Assembly: GCA_026874595.1 (NCBI GenBank) | Contig: CM049307.1 | Coordinates: 24,280,362 to 24,344,361 of the forward strand | DNA from: Sipunculus nudus | Taxonomy: Eukaryota; Annelida; Sipuncula; Golfingiida; Sipunculidae | Direction of reading: 5' to 3' | Length of the DNA stretch: 64,000 nucleotides | In this document: positions 24,410-35,580 of the stretch, one piece after another | Position numbering within the stretch: position 1 is the first letter of the stretch | How the letters are laid out: each line of letters starts with the position of its first letter | Position numbers and translations under genes: made by a program | The notes under the pieces: generated by a model | Told to the model about the DNA's origin: nothing | Database searches by the model: none | The model's input: the letters and a program-made list of their open reading frames with translations, nothing else

Positions 24410-25370
24410 TCTTTTTAGAGAAGTAGGTTCTGTGACCCTGACCTTTGTTCTCATGACCCCAAAATCTATAGGATTTTCCGTAAGTGATGGGCCATATCTA
24501 AGTCAAGTTTGATATCTATTTGTCAATCTGAACTGGAGTTATCATTTGGAAATAAATATGTGGACAGATGGCCCCAGGGACCTTGAGCTTTGACCATGCG
24601 ACCCAAAATATATGTTTCTTCCACTTTGGCAGGTGAGCAATATCTGGGAGATGAAGTTTTGGGGTTAAAAGTTTGGCTAATAATGCATCCATAATCATTT
24701 TAAAGAAATGGGCCCTGTGACCTTGACCTTTGACCCCAAAATCCATCAAGTTTTTACCTTAATGGTGGGCCATATACAAGTCAAGTTTGAAACAAATGTT
24801 TCAATCCAACTTGGTGCTATCATCTGGAAACATATGTGGACAGATAACTCCTGTTACCTTGACTTTTGACCCCAAAATCCATCAAGTTCTTACCTTAATG
24901 GTAGGCCATATATAAGTCAAGTTTGAAACAAATGTTTCAATCCAACTTGGAGATATTATCTGGAAACATATGTGGACAGATAACTCCTGTTACCTTGACC
25001 TTTGAACTTGTGACCCCAAAATTTATCAGGTTCTTCCCCCCTTGGCAGGTCAGCTATATCTGCCAGAAGGAAGGTTTGGGATGAAAAGTTTGGCTTAAAA
25101 TGCATCCATTTGGGAGGAAAAGTTTGGTGTAAATGCATCCACAATCTTTGTGGATAAGTGGGTCCTGTGACCTTGACCTTTGACCTAATGACCAAAAACC
25201 AATTGAGTTCTGGCTTTTGGGATAGACCATACATAAGTTTAGTTTAAAATTGATATGTCAATCCAAACTAGAGTTATCATCAGGAAACAAATTTGACGGA
25301 AAGGTATACAGAAAGACGAATAGGGAATCCTATAGGGTGTCTGCTTATTCAAGCAAGACCCTAATGAGCA
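24410..25370. repeat. TGACCTTGACCTTTGACC-rich tandem repeat block, copy 1
   Basis: Imperfect units of about 150-170 bases repeat the order: CCTGTGACCTTGACCTTTGA, CCCCAAAATC(C/T)AT, GGCCATATATAAGTCAAGTT, TCAATCCAACTTGGA, TATCATCTGGAAA, TGTGGACAGAT. The block ends CTATAGGGTGTCTGCTTATT then AAGCAAGACCCTAAT. Minus-strand open frames of 77-92 codons here are read-through of the repeats. 25371-25794 is a looser direct repeat (CAGATGAAAC, CAGTCTCAAA twice). Confidence 0.75.
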
Positions 25371-25794
25371 CAAAAGGTTTCAGGGCACAGATGAAACCCC
25401 AGTTGCAAATCTGATAACATCAATGTAATTTGGCAGTCTCAAAATAAAGGAAACAATGCATAAAAAAGAGAAAAATACAGGTTGCGCAACCAGTCTTCAG
25501 GAACTGAAGAAATCAGTCATAACCAATAAACACACCAGGTTTCAGGACGCCAGATGAAACACCAGCTGAGAAACTGAAATTATTGCTGTCCTTTGACAGT
25601 CTCAAATACAGAAGAAACAAGGGACCCATTGGTCACGTCACTCAGCTGAATTTTGAATAATTTCGGCAAGTACAAAATACACTTATTTTTTTTTATATAT
25701 ACATTAGCATTTGAAAAGCTAAGTGGTACTGCTATTTGGTGATAATCAAATATTTAACATATATTTGGTGAACTAATACTGTGCACTTTCTTGC

Positions 25795-26442
25795 TTTTTT
25801 GGAGCCGTGGGCCATATATATATATTAAGTTTGAAATCTATATGTGAATCCAAACTGGAGTTATGAAAGATTTTTAAAGATGTGGGGACTCTGACCTTGT
25901 CCTTTGACCTGATGTCCCTAAATGAGGAAGGATGTTTGTTTTAGTGTTGGGCCATATAAAAGTCCAGTTTGAAATCCATATGTGACTCCAACTGGAGTTA
26001 TCATCTTGAAATGAATATGTGGACAGATGGCTCCTGTGACCTTGACTTTTGAACCTGTGACCCCAAGATTGATAGAGATGTTTCTGTGTTGGCCGGTGTC
26101 AAATATGTGTAAGATGGAAAGACTGGCATGGAAGGTTTGGCTGAAAAAGCATCCACAAAGTTTTTATAAATTTAAGTCCTGACACCCTGACCTTTGACTT
26201 CATGACCCCAAAATCAATAGGGTTCTTGCTTTAGTGGTAGGTCATTTATATATTAAGTTTGAAATCCATATGTGAATCCTAAATAGAGTTATCATCTTGA
26301 AATGATTATGTGGACAGATGGCTCCTGTGACCATGACCTTTGAACTTGTGACCCCAAGATTGATAGAGATGTTTCCCTGCCGGCAGGTGTCATATATATT
26401 ACTATAGGGCACCCGCTTCTATTGAAGCAAAGCCCTAATAAT
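25795..26442. repeat. TGACCTTTGACC-rich repeat block, copy 2
   Basis: Same unit order as the block at 24410, with the equivalent terminus CTATAGGGCACCCGCTTCTA then AAGCAAAGCCCTAAT at about 26403-26442. The shared terminus marks two insertions of one element family rather than a single array. Confidence 0.7.
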
Positions 26443-28130
26443 CAAGCCATTACCAGGTTCAGCATTATAAATTATATATAATATACTGAGGTTTTATCTA
26501 TTATAATATCTTTATATTATTCATGTACTGTAATATTATTTGGAGGCATAATATTGAGACATATATAATTTTGAATATATGTCTGAATACTTGCATGTTT
26601 TCTAGTCACAGCTTGTTTCTGAAACATTTATACAGTTCTTTCCATTTATATAATATTAATAAACAAATGACATAATTATTATCTTTACAGATTTATCATT
26701 TTTTATGTGATACTCGGTTTTAAATGTGGGATGGCAAGGCTTGGGCACTTTTCAACATACATTGGGTCGGTGAGTTCACAAGGCTATCTGGTTTGAATAT
26801 TCATGAGAAAGTGACGGTCCCTATTCAAATTATATCATGTGACAGATGTACCCAATAGAGATGAAGAAACTGCTGTATTTTGACACTGGATGTGAATGCA
26901 TAATTTAGGAGGGTACGTCGGGCCAAGGTGATCCGACTTACTTCACTTGCGCTTAACACTTGGGTTTATCAGAATTCTGTATCAAATACAAAAAAATCTG
27001 TACTAGTTTGCAGCCCTGTCATTGGCACATCACCTCTTGTTTTTTATCAAGTGAAGACCAGGCTGTCAGTGTATGCTTGGGTTTATTGTCACTGTACTGG
27101 TCAGAGTTCTAAATACTAGGGACACAATTATTTGCTCCAGTAACTTGGCTTTTATGGGCGCTTAGGAGTGCAAGAGCGATCACTCTCGTCAAAGGCTAGG
27201 ACTGAGTTAAAGGTTTCTAAGGTCAGCAGTTACTATTTGTGCCCTGCTAATGGAGGGCTAAGATTTTTCTGTGGCAGTGGTTGGACCGTGCTAAAAGCAC
27301 AGCAGAGTTTGCAAAATGATCAGAAAGACAGAGCTTTGACTGATCGCTCCATTAGTCCTGCACAGAAACCCAGAGGTTCTGTGAGAATCAGCATGCTCAG
27401 CATTATGTTATGCATGAAAGGGCACATGAACTTTCCTCATCATCCTCATCAACACTCACACCAGTAACCACTGGACTCAAGCTTGCCCACCCTATCCCCT
27501 TTGCATGCCCAGCCTTAGGAGAGCCAAGAGGGCTATTGGAGCTATAATCTGTCACATCATTTCAGGTAGCAGTGAGACATGTATGACTCCATCAACAAAC
27601 ACAAAGGGTTGTGATAATGACATTACCTAAGCCTAGGATACCATTTGCCACACAGACATAGTCTCCTGCTCAGGAGCCTTCAGGGCAGTACTTACAGTAC
27701 ACCTGAAAGATTTCTAGGAGCCACGGAAGGCTTTGTGACAACACCACTCCAATCATTACAGTTTTTAATTTAATCTTTTATAAATCTCTTAGTCATACAT
27801 TTGGGCAAAATTGGCTTCAGGCAGAATGCTGTTAGTTAAAAAAAAACATGAAAGCAAAACCTCCCTGCCTAAAACTTGCAAACCTTGTTACAGAATGTTA
27901 AAGAGGCACATTGGGCATAAATTATTATCATCAACTAAACTGAATAAAATGACTGTCATTTTTTAATATATTAATCAACACTTTTATTTAAGGCAGCATT
28001 TATTAAAACTACTGTCTCTTGATAAAATAGTAAACAATTTATTTTAATAATTCTATCTGTCATTTCTGGCTGGAAGAAAAACATTGTTTAGCATTAAAGT
28101 AATTCTAAATAATATCTAACTGAACATTGC
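26443..28130. other. Low-repeat DNA, no gene called
   Basis: 26740-27560 is less AT-rich than its surroundings and has a 99-codon open frame (27168-27467). I see no recognisable domain, and its C-terminus is a histidine-rich, repeat-like run. It could hold a UTR exon of either flanking gene, but no splice site stands out. Confidence 0.35.
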
Positions 28131-28139
28131 ATCTAAATA

Positions 28140-28385
28140 TCTGGGGATTCTTCTTTTACTGGCACTCAACAGTATCATGACCATCATTTTTGGACCAGGC
28201 TGAGAATTTTACAAATTGTTACAACAGTATAACATGACAACTTAGAGACAGAAAAATATGTTTAATATAGTTTCAACTTACTGGATGTTGTCTCACTCAA
28301 GATTAGCAAAGTTTTACTGCATGTCAAATGACCTTCACAATGTCAAATACTGGTCCAGGCTCCAAAACCAGCATAAATACATAAA
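28140..28385 (+). repeat. Dispersed repeat, partner of 12970-13245
   Basis: Shares, in order, TTCTTCTTTTACTGG, CATCATTTTTGGACCAGGCT, TAACATGACAACT, and AGCAAAGTTTTACTGCATG with 12989-13160. The copies are 15 kb apart in the same orientation and clearly diverged. No terminal repeats are evident. Confidence 0.65.
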
Positions 28386-28439
28386 AAATTGATGAAACTC
28401 AAATATACATTTAACACACATACACACATATATATATGT

Positions 28440-28633
28440 AACTGGACACACAAAAGCGTTCCTTCTGGCCTTGCTAGTGAAGCTTGCTTTATTAGCGAAG
28501 CAGCAGAACGTTTGACTTGTGTGTCACAGGTTACGACTTACGGGTTCGAACCCACATTCCGGCATGGTTTCTATTTTCACCCGTTATATATATATTATAT
28601 ATATATATATGTTTATATATATATATGTATATA

Positions 28634-28707
<74 letters not shown>

Positions 28708-28710
28708 GTG
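28440..28710 (+). mobile_element. tRNA-like SINE with (AT)n tail
   Basis: An A-box match TAGCGAAGCAG (28493-28503) and a perfect B-box GGTTCGAACCC (28543-28553) are spaced as in an internal RNA polymerase III promoter. The element runs into a long (TA)n tract at 28588-28705, which could be its expanded tail. Open frames through the (TA)n tract are spurious. Confidence 0.6.
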
Positions 28711-28949
28711 CTGTAAATGTTGAGATAAAATAGGCAGATGTTCAAGGATAGATTTAAACCATATTTTGGTGTCTACAAGATACACCTGATGTACCAGTAG
28801 ACTGCGTTAGTAAACAAAAACGAGTTTTATTCTTTTCAGTTTCATCATGACATATCATTATCGATTTCACATCAGTTTTTCTTGTTGATCAAATGTTAAA
28901 AATGACCATGGTATGTTGTTATGATAATATGAGTAATATCATGGAGTAC

Positions 28950-29560
28950 ATATTTTGGTCTTTTTAATATAGTTGCAATGACAGTGTCCATGTGGGCGTG
29001 GCTCGTTGCATGTAACTGGGACCACCGAGTCCAAATCACCCTGGTGACAGCACTTGACTGACGGTGACGGGACAGTCAATCATTGCAATTGCCGGTCTCT
29101 GAATGAAGACTTGAAACTGTTCCGCAACACACCGCAGACAAGCCAGAATTCACTGCTGTCTGTTCAGTCTATTGGCAATAAAAAAAATGTTTGTTTCTCT
29201 GTAATTAGTAAACCATATGCTGGCTTACCTGCATGAGTATGGGAGGAAACACGTGCATTTTCATCCATGCTTCATGACGGGTGTGACTTTTCCGTGACCT
29301 TGCCCTTCGTTGGTTTGGTTTGAAAGGAAGTCAAAACTATTCAATTTTTCGTATACAATAACCGAGCGTCTGAAGAAACGCACGTCGATTACTACCTCCA
29401 AGGGAAAAGAGTGCCTACTGGATAAACGGTCGGCCAAACAACAGATAATACTGACGACAGTGTTAATTACCTAACTACATCGCTAACTTGACAGTATAAG
29501 TACAGACCTGGCCTCCAGAAACCGTGTAACGGTACGCACTTTCCTACACGTCGTTTGCTG
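28950..29560. promoter_or_regulatory. Candidate promoter region, possibly bidirectional
   Basis: A stretch free of recognised repeats and richer in CpG than its surroundings (29270-29560). On the minus strand a near-consensus donor CATGCAG/GTAAGCC ends a possible 5' UTR exon at 29229, which could serve the minus-strand exon at 4310. On the plus strand AACG/GTACGC near 29531 is a weaker donor that could serve MAD1L1, whose first coding exon begins with an acceptor. No core promoter element is clear. Confidence 0.35.
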
Positions 29561-29968
29561 TTCAGAATCGAATTAGTTGCATGCATATGGGCGATAATGG
29601 AGTCACGAGTCAATTCATTGCTACTCCTAAACACCGGTGTTTTGGGTATTACATCGACAATCCCAATTTCAAGCTTACCATTTAACCAAATTATTACATT
29701 TTCAATTTGGTACTACTATAAAACGCAGGCTTCAGCCCAACAACCATAGGATATGCATGAAGTCAAACTGCTGCTTGCATCTTAATTAAATTGCCACTTA
29801 TTTTTATCTGCCACTTACACTCTCCTCCACTTCATAAATCCTATACATCAAAACGTCTGTTCATATACACTCATAGTCATATCCTCATCAAGACAGTGCA
29901 AATACAAATACAAATACAAATGTTTATTGTCACAATACGCCCTCTGGGGGCCAAGGACTACATTATGC

Positions 29969-30940
29969 GGGTCGGTCTTTTTACCGAGCGCTACCGAGCG
30001 TACCGAGAGCTAGCGCTCGGTAGGACTTTTTACCGAGCGCTACCCTGGATTCACACTAGGCATCTCTTTGACCAGCGTGGGGCTACCGAGCGCTCGGACT
30101 TTTTACCGAGCGCTACCCTGGGGTCACACAAGTCATTGCTCTGACCCACGTGGGGCTACCGAGCACTTGGGACTTTTTACCGAGCGTTACCCTGCTCTTA
30201 CAACGGGAATTAAGTGTTCTTACATACTTCAAACATCTTGGGCTTGGGACTAACAAGCGCTAAGAACTTTTTGCCGAGCGCTACCATCGCGCACATGACA
30301 AATTATGGAGTTTTAACCGCATTCAACACAAAATATCATATTTAATTATTTACATTTTTTCTGTTTATATAACATGAATAAGCAATGCTTATGTTATCTT
30401 TCCAACTCATTCTCTCTCTCTCTCTCTCCCTCTCTCTCTCTCTGTATATATATATAAATATATATACATAAATATATATATAAATATATATACATATATA
30501 TATATATAAATATATATAATTATATCATGCTATAAAAAAATATTATATATGTAATCGATATATCAAGCAGTAAATCGTGTATTAATTTTTATAATATAAC
30601 ATATATGCCCTAAATGAATATATATGTATTTTTGATTACATTCCCTCTTATTCCGGTTCTTCTCTGTTTCTCTCTCTGTTTCTCTTTATGTCTCTCTTAC
30701 TATTTCTCTCAATTTCTTTCTTTATCTCTCTCTTTCTTTCTCTCTCCTATATATATCGGATAAATATTATATATAATATAGGTCTTTGTTACCTTTCCCC
30801 CTAATTCAGGTTCTTCTCTCTCTCTCTTTCTTTCTCTCTCTTTCATTCTTTCTCTCTCTCCTTTATAGCCTATATCGGATAAATGTTATATAGGCTATGG
30901 TATAGCGCTCTCTTTTTCTTTACACTGTCTCTTTCGCTCG

Positions 30941-31004
<64 letters not shown>

Positions 31005-31126
31005 CTGATATATATATAAATATATAGCATAATTTTAAATTATATATTATATTTATATAGGCTACTGATATATTAATAAATGTATTTAAACATATATATG
31101 TCGAATTTATATGTATGTTTATCGTA

Positions 31127-31157
<31 letters not shown>

Positions 31158-31503
31158 TATATATATATATATAGGCCTATGGTTTGCGCGTTGCCCGTTG
31201 TTAGAACAGGGTAGCGCTCTGAGTCGGTAAAAAGGTCCGAGTGCTCGGTAGCCCCTGCCGGGTCAGAGCAATGCCTGGTGTGAATCCAGGGTAGCCCTCG
31301 GTAAAAAGTCCCTAGCGCTCGGTAGTCCAAAGTATGTACAAACACTGCCCATTGTAAGGGCAGGGTAGCGCTCGGTAAGAAGTCCGAGCGCTCGGTAGCC
31401 CCACGCGGGTCAGAGCAATGCCTTGTATGAATCCAGGGTAGCGCTCGGTAAAAAGTCCTACCGAGCGCTAGCGCTCGGTAGCGCTCGGTAAAAAGACCGA
31501 CCG
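29969..31503. mobile_element. 1.5-kb foldback element with TACCGAGCGCT palindromes, nested in the LINE
   Basis: Arms begin GGTCGGTCTTTTTACCGAGC just inside 29969 and end with its inverse near 31502. CATTATGC directly flanks both sides (29961-29968 and 31504-31511), an 8-bp target duplication; one extra G separates the arms from it. Each arm (about 29970-30290 and 31190-31503) is an array of AGCGCTCGGTA / TACCGAGCGCT palindromes with CTTTTTACCGAGCG, joined by CCAGGGTAGCGCTC and GTCAGAGCAATGCC-type linkers. The core (30300-31180) is only (AT)n and (CT)n microsatellite. No transposase. The flanks rejoin cleanly as LINE 3' UTR, so it inserted after the LINE. Confidence 0.85.
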
Positions 31504-31689
31504 CATTATGCAGGGTGTAGTAGAAAAATACTTCTACATTGAAACAAATACATTATACCTAATGGAAAATCTCTTCCACATGCAAAATTAACATCAAGTG
31601 ACAAATATTTGCACATGTAATACTAGGTGCAAACTAATTGTGATATAATTAAACCATATAAAAGATCTATTAAATATTTATCACTAATC

Positions 31690-31885
31690 CTTAGTGAATA
31701 CATATATATATATATATACATATATATGCACACACATGCATGTGCATACACACATATATACACGTATATATATATACACATGCACATACCACAGTACACA
31801 TACACGTATACAAATATATACAAATCGACATTAACCCATATCTTTATACTTATACATACAGATATCTGTATATATGTGGACGGAA
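31690..31885. repeat. (TA)/(CA)-rich microsatellite
   Basis: Mixed TATATACACACA-type low-complexity sequence lying in the presumed LINE 3' UTR. The tyrosine/isoleucine-rich open frames on both strands here are artefacts of the repeat. Confidence 0.75.
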
Positions 31886-32013
31886 TTTAAAAGTAAAGAA
31901 CTGACCTCTACCTTTCAACTCTTTGTTTAGAATATAACATATTTACATTTTAGATTTTGTGACAGTAATTCTGTATTGGCTAAATTTCATTTTGGTTCTA
32001 TTTACTAATAACT

Positions 32014-33529
32014 TTAGTTTTGTGTATAGTTATTCCCATGTTTTCTCTTTTTTAGTGCATAGTATACAAATTTTATAATACCAGTATTACTTTCATTAAT
32101 ATTGGCTCTCATTTTATCTATAAACTCATTTCTGTTACATATACTAATTTCAAATCTTTCCCTTATGTCTTCATAATAATTACATTTAAACAAATGGTAT
32201 TCATCTTCTACTATGTCTTCATTACATTTTGTACAAATTCTTTGTTCTGGTGGAATTTTTGGTCTGATATATCTACCCATTTCAATATTAAGTTCATGTG
32301 CACTAATTCTTAATTGTGTAAATTTACTTCTCTGTTCTCTATTATTGAATATTTCTAAATATCTATCAAATTTAAATTCTGTTTTAAATTCCCTGTAAGT
32401 TCTCAGTTTATTTCCTCCTCCATTTCCATTATCCTGCCACATATTATTTTTCCACACTGAAATGTATTCGGCTTGTAATTTTTCTCTCAGCAGATCTGCA
32501 TTAAAATATTCTGGAAGTCTGAAAAAATTAATCATATTATATTTATCTAACACAATTTTTATTCCCTTAATCCAGCAATTTTTGTTCTCGTTCATCATTT
32601 CTAGTTCACATTTATAAGTCTGACCTAAGAGAGAGTTAGGGTTTATTTTTGATAATCTTTGCCAAAATTTTGTACATTGAATAATACATTCTATATATAT
32701 TGGGAACATTCCCAGTTCTCCTCTTACAGCTGTATTTGAGCTTTTTCTATGTACCCCTAAGAGATTTCTTGCATATTTTAAGCATGTCTTCTCTCCTGGT
32801 AATTTTGTTTTGGCACTATCACTAAATATCTCTTCTAGGAATTTTACAAACTTTTTAGATTTTCTGGTAGACACCAAATCTCTGCGCCATATTTAAGGAT
32901 AGGTTTAATAAGTTGTTCAAATAATTTCATTCCTAATTTTACTGGAATGTTTGCTCCTTTACTTACTTTTTCAAGTTTGAAAAGGGCTTTCATAGCCTTT
33001 TGGTTTATTGTATCCCTGGCACATGCCATGGACCCTGAATTATTAAATTCTATTCCAAGGTAAGTATATGTATTTGTAGTTTCTAATGTTTGTGAACGCA
33101 ATTTCCATGTTTTTGGAAGGTTATTTTGCCTTTTACTAAATAGCATAACTTTTCAGCATTTATTTGGAGTTTCCATTTATGACAGTATGTATCTAAATCT
33201 GTTAATGCAGATTCTAATCCCTTATGGCTCTTTGATAATATAACTAGGTCATCTGCATACAACAGACCTTTAACAGGTGTATCTTTTATATATGGAAAAT
33301 CACCAGCATCATCAAAAGTATCAATAATATCGTGCACATACAGATTAAATAATAGTGGGCTAAGGATGTCTCCCTGTCTTACGCCTACATTTGAGTTAAA
33401 TGTTTTTGTGAACTCATTTCCTACTCGTACACAACTTTTAGTTTTAGAATACATGTTTTTAACAATTCTATAAAACTTTGTGCTTATACCACATTGTAAC
33501 ATTTTCAAAAACAGGCCATTCCTCCACAC
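32014..33529 (-). pseudogene. LINE reverse transcriptase, broken into three frames
   Basis: Three overlapping open frames make one decayed protein: 33529-33083 (148 codons, palm domain with YADD), 33146-32844 (100 codons, containing TYLGIEFNNSGSMACARDTI, a typical post-palm LINE segment) and 32877-32014 (287 codons, C-terminal part with the CTKC/HLFKC module). The overlaps point to single small frameshifts rather than large losses. Additional reverse-transcriptase sequence (FVDFKTAYDR) continues upstream to about 33600. It would have catalysed target-primed reverse transcription. Confidence 0.85.
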
Positions 33530-33766
33530 TCGATCATAAGCAGTTTTAAAATCAACAAAACATGCATATAATTTTCCACCATTTTCAGTTCTGTTTTTAA
33601 CATACTTATCAGTGCATGAGTGATCCTACAGTCACTCTGAAGCCCACATTCTACAGTGGCTCCCCATTTAAAATACTGTTAATATTAATGGGTCAGGGCT
33701 GACCGCAGTTTTAAGGACTCCTTTGATTAAGATTCAGACTTGAAAGGAATGACAGCTATCCTTTAA

Positions 33767-33992
33767 AGGCTCAGCCACACCAAACACTGCACTGCGCAGC
33801 ACAGTGCTACAAATATGCTGAATAAACAACCGGGCATTTATGTGGTACTGAAAAGTGGAGAAAGTTGAGCTTTTTCAACTTTGCTTTGCAGCACTGCACA
33901 GCACGACGTTTGGTGTGGACACCCCAGTGTATTGGCATTTACTCAACATTTTCTGCAGCACAGTGCAGGGCATCATTTGGGGTGAACAGGCC
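33767..33992. mobile_element. 226-bp TTAA-flanked MITE
   Basis: TTAA at 33763-33766 and 33993-33996 flank the element. Left end AGGCTCAGCCACACCAAAC and the right end (complement of GGGGTGAACAGGCC) form imperfect inverted repeats; an inner pair CCACACCAAAC / GTTTGGTGTGG occurs at 33775 and about 33910. CACTGC/GCAGCA boxes repeat inside. TTAA target use is typical of piggyBac-type transposons. No protein is encoded. Confidence 0.6.
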
Positions 33993-33996
33993 TTAA

Positions 33997-34854
33997 TCGA
34001 AGTACGAAACCTAGAGTCTTCATCTTACAAACTGGCAATCACTTCATGCATATTTTCTCGATATTTAGTCAATGTTTATTGGTCAGTTTTTGCTCAGAGC
34101 TTCTGCCAATGAGTCAGGCAACCTAAATGGATGCCTGTTGACAAAAATGCATGCTCTAAAAGGCAGACGTGAGACAATCTCTGATCAATTTCTTTGCACA
34201 GTACATTAAAATTGAGCCATTATGAGTGTTATTATCACACGGGCAACATCATTAGAACGAAGAAAAGGGTAGCCTATTCACGTTTTCATAAAACCAAGTC
34301 AAGTGTTGTTTAAATCAAGCCAACCCAGTCCAGTGGTCTGCAGTGAGATATGCTATGTTATGTAACTTCTTCCCTTGAGTCAGCCATGCCAGGCTTCCCC
34401 TCTTCCCTCCCAATCCGCCCTGGACAGGATGCATAAAAACAGATGAATGTGATAATTATCTGTATCTTATTCATTCCTATTCTAGACTCTTGCTGCATTT
34501 TGGATTTTGTATTGTATTACAAGGGGTAACATTGATAAAAGTGCACATTTAATTGTTTCAACAAAGTGATGTATTGCTATAAAAGTGTGGATGTTCATGA
34601 TATGAGGAATTCCTTACTTCAGAAGAGTAAAAACTTTGGGTTCTTTTTAATGTGTGAAATTGAATATTAATTTCAGGATACAATAATAGTTGACTTAGTA
34701 ATGATCATAATGATATTGTTTCTCCTTCACCCAACCCACAGTGTGTATACCTGATTTGAAAAGGGCATTTTGATCCAAATTTAGTGAATCTATTATTTAA
34801 TTTATAAAATTAAGCATGTAATGAAATCTGCAGTGGAAACAACTTTTTAGCTCA
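33997..34854. other. No recognisable feature
   Basis: Mixed-composition DNA with no convincing exon, RNA gene or transposon end. Confidence 0.4.
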
Positions 34855-35580
34855 GCTGACTATAAGTCATCTGAGCTATAGTCATGGTCCATTGCATGCT
34901 GTCCGTCTGTCCATCTGTTAGACTGGCACGTTTTGAAACGGTTAGACCTACAAATCCAAAATTTGGCATACTGTTAGATGTCCCCAAAATCTCCTACCAT
35001 ACTGAAACTTCGGTCAATATGACTTTGTTCATTTGAGATATTAAAGAAAACCCTCAAATTTCCATTATAAAAACCTATTATCAGTAATATCACACTTAAG
35101 GACTGCCTAATATCAAAACCATTTATCTGTTTTTCTTAATATATACCCGAAGTAATCTCCTATACATTTCCTATATACATGCCAGAAATTAAGTCTGTAT
35201 AAGTATAATTAAGTATAATTTCTTTAAGTTATGAGCCCGAACATAATGGACTTTGTAAAAAATCAGGAAAAATATTTACTCACTTAACATGAAAAATATT
35301 GAAACTAGAGTCTATTTTCCCAAATATATAACTATGTTTACTTAAGATTCAATTGTTTAGCCAAAATTAGACCTGTTTTTGTAAATGTTTTAAGTTATTA
35401 GCATAAAAATAAAATCAGTACCTTAAATTTTGCCCAACTTTGACCATGGCATGTTTCTTCCTGTAAGTACCATTGATTTAATTTTCACAGCATGTAAACA
35501 TAAGTATTTAATTAATTTAAATCTGAAATTTAAAAAAAACCCTGAAAATTGGGCTAGTGATTGATTTTTTTTCCCTGAGG
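34855..35580 (+). repeat. Dispersed repeat family copy (plus)
   Basis: Begins TTTAGCTCAGCTGACTATAA and GTCATCTGAGCTATAGTCAT, then a degenerate GTCCGTCTGTCC run, CACGTTTTGAAACGG, AGATGTCCCCAAAATCTCCT. This is the inverse of 1000-1706 and parallels 39225-39860. Non-coding. Confidence 0.75.

Larger units (their letters stand above)
29899..33660 (-). mobile_element. 5'-truncated non-LTR retrotransposon (LINE), frameshifted
   Basis: Minus strand. Reverse transcriptase motifs appear in order: FVDFKTAYDRVW (about 33570-33535), GVRQGDILSPLLFNLY, then LLYADDLVILS with the catalytic YADD at 33259-33248. A thumb-like region and a C-terminal segment with CTKC...HLFKC, like the cysteine/histidine module after LINE reverse transcriptases, follow. 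The frame shifts near 33110 and 32860, so the copy is dead. No endonuclease is present: the element is cut off around 33600-33660. After the stop at 32014 a long 3' UTR ends at an AATAAA (complement of 29921-29928 region) and a short ATTTGT-type tail (29899-29920). A foldback element interrupts the UTR at 29969-31503. The clade is uncertain. Confidence 0.8.

Noticed and set aside
24516-25234. Minus-strand frames of 77-92 codons
   Set aside because: They follow the TGACCTTTGACC repeat block; similarity between them is repeat similarity, and no start or splice context is convincing.
27168-27467. 99-codon plus-strand frame in low-repeat DNA
   Set aside because: Considered as an exon; no acceptor or donor fits well and no domain is recognisable.
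28517-28785. Open frames on both strands rich in Y and I
   Set aside because: They are translations of a (TA)n microsatellite; the same applies at 30895-31345 and 31623-31890.
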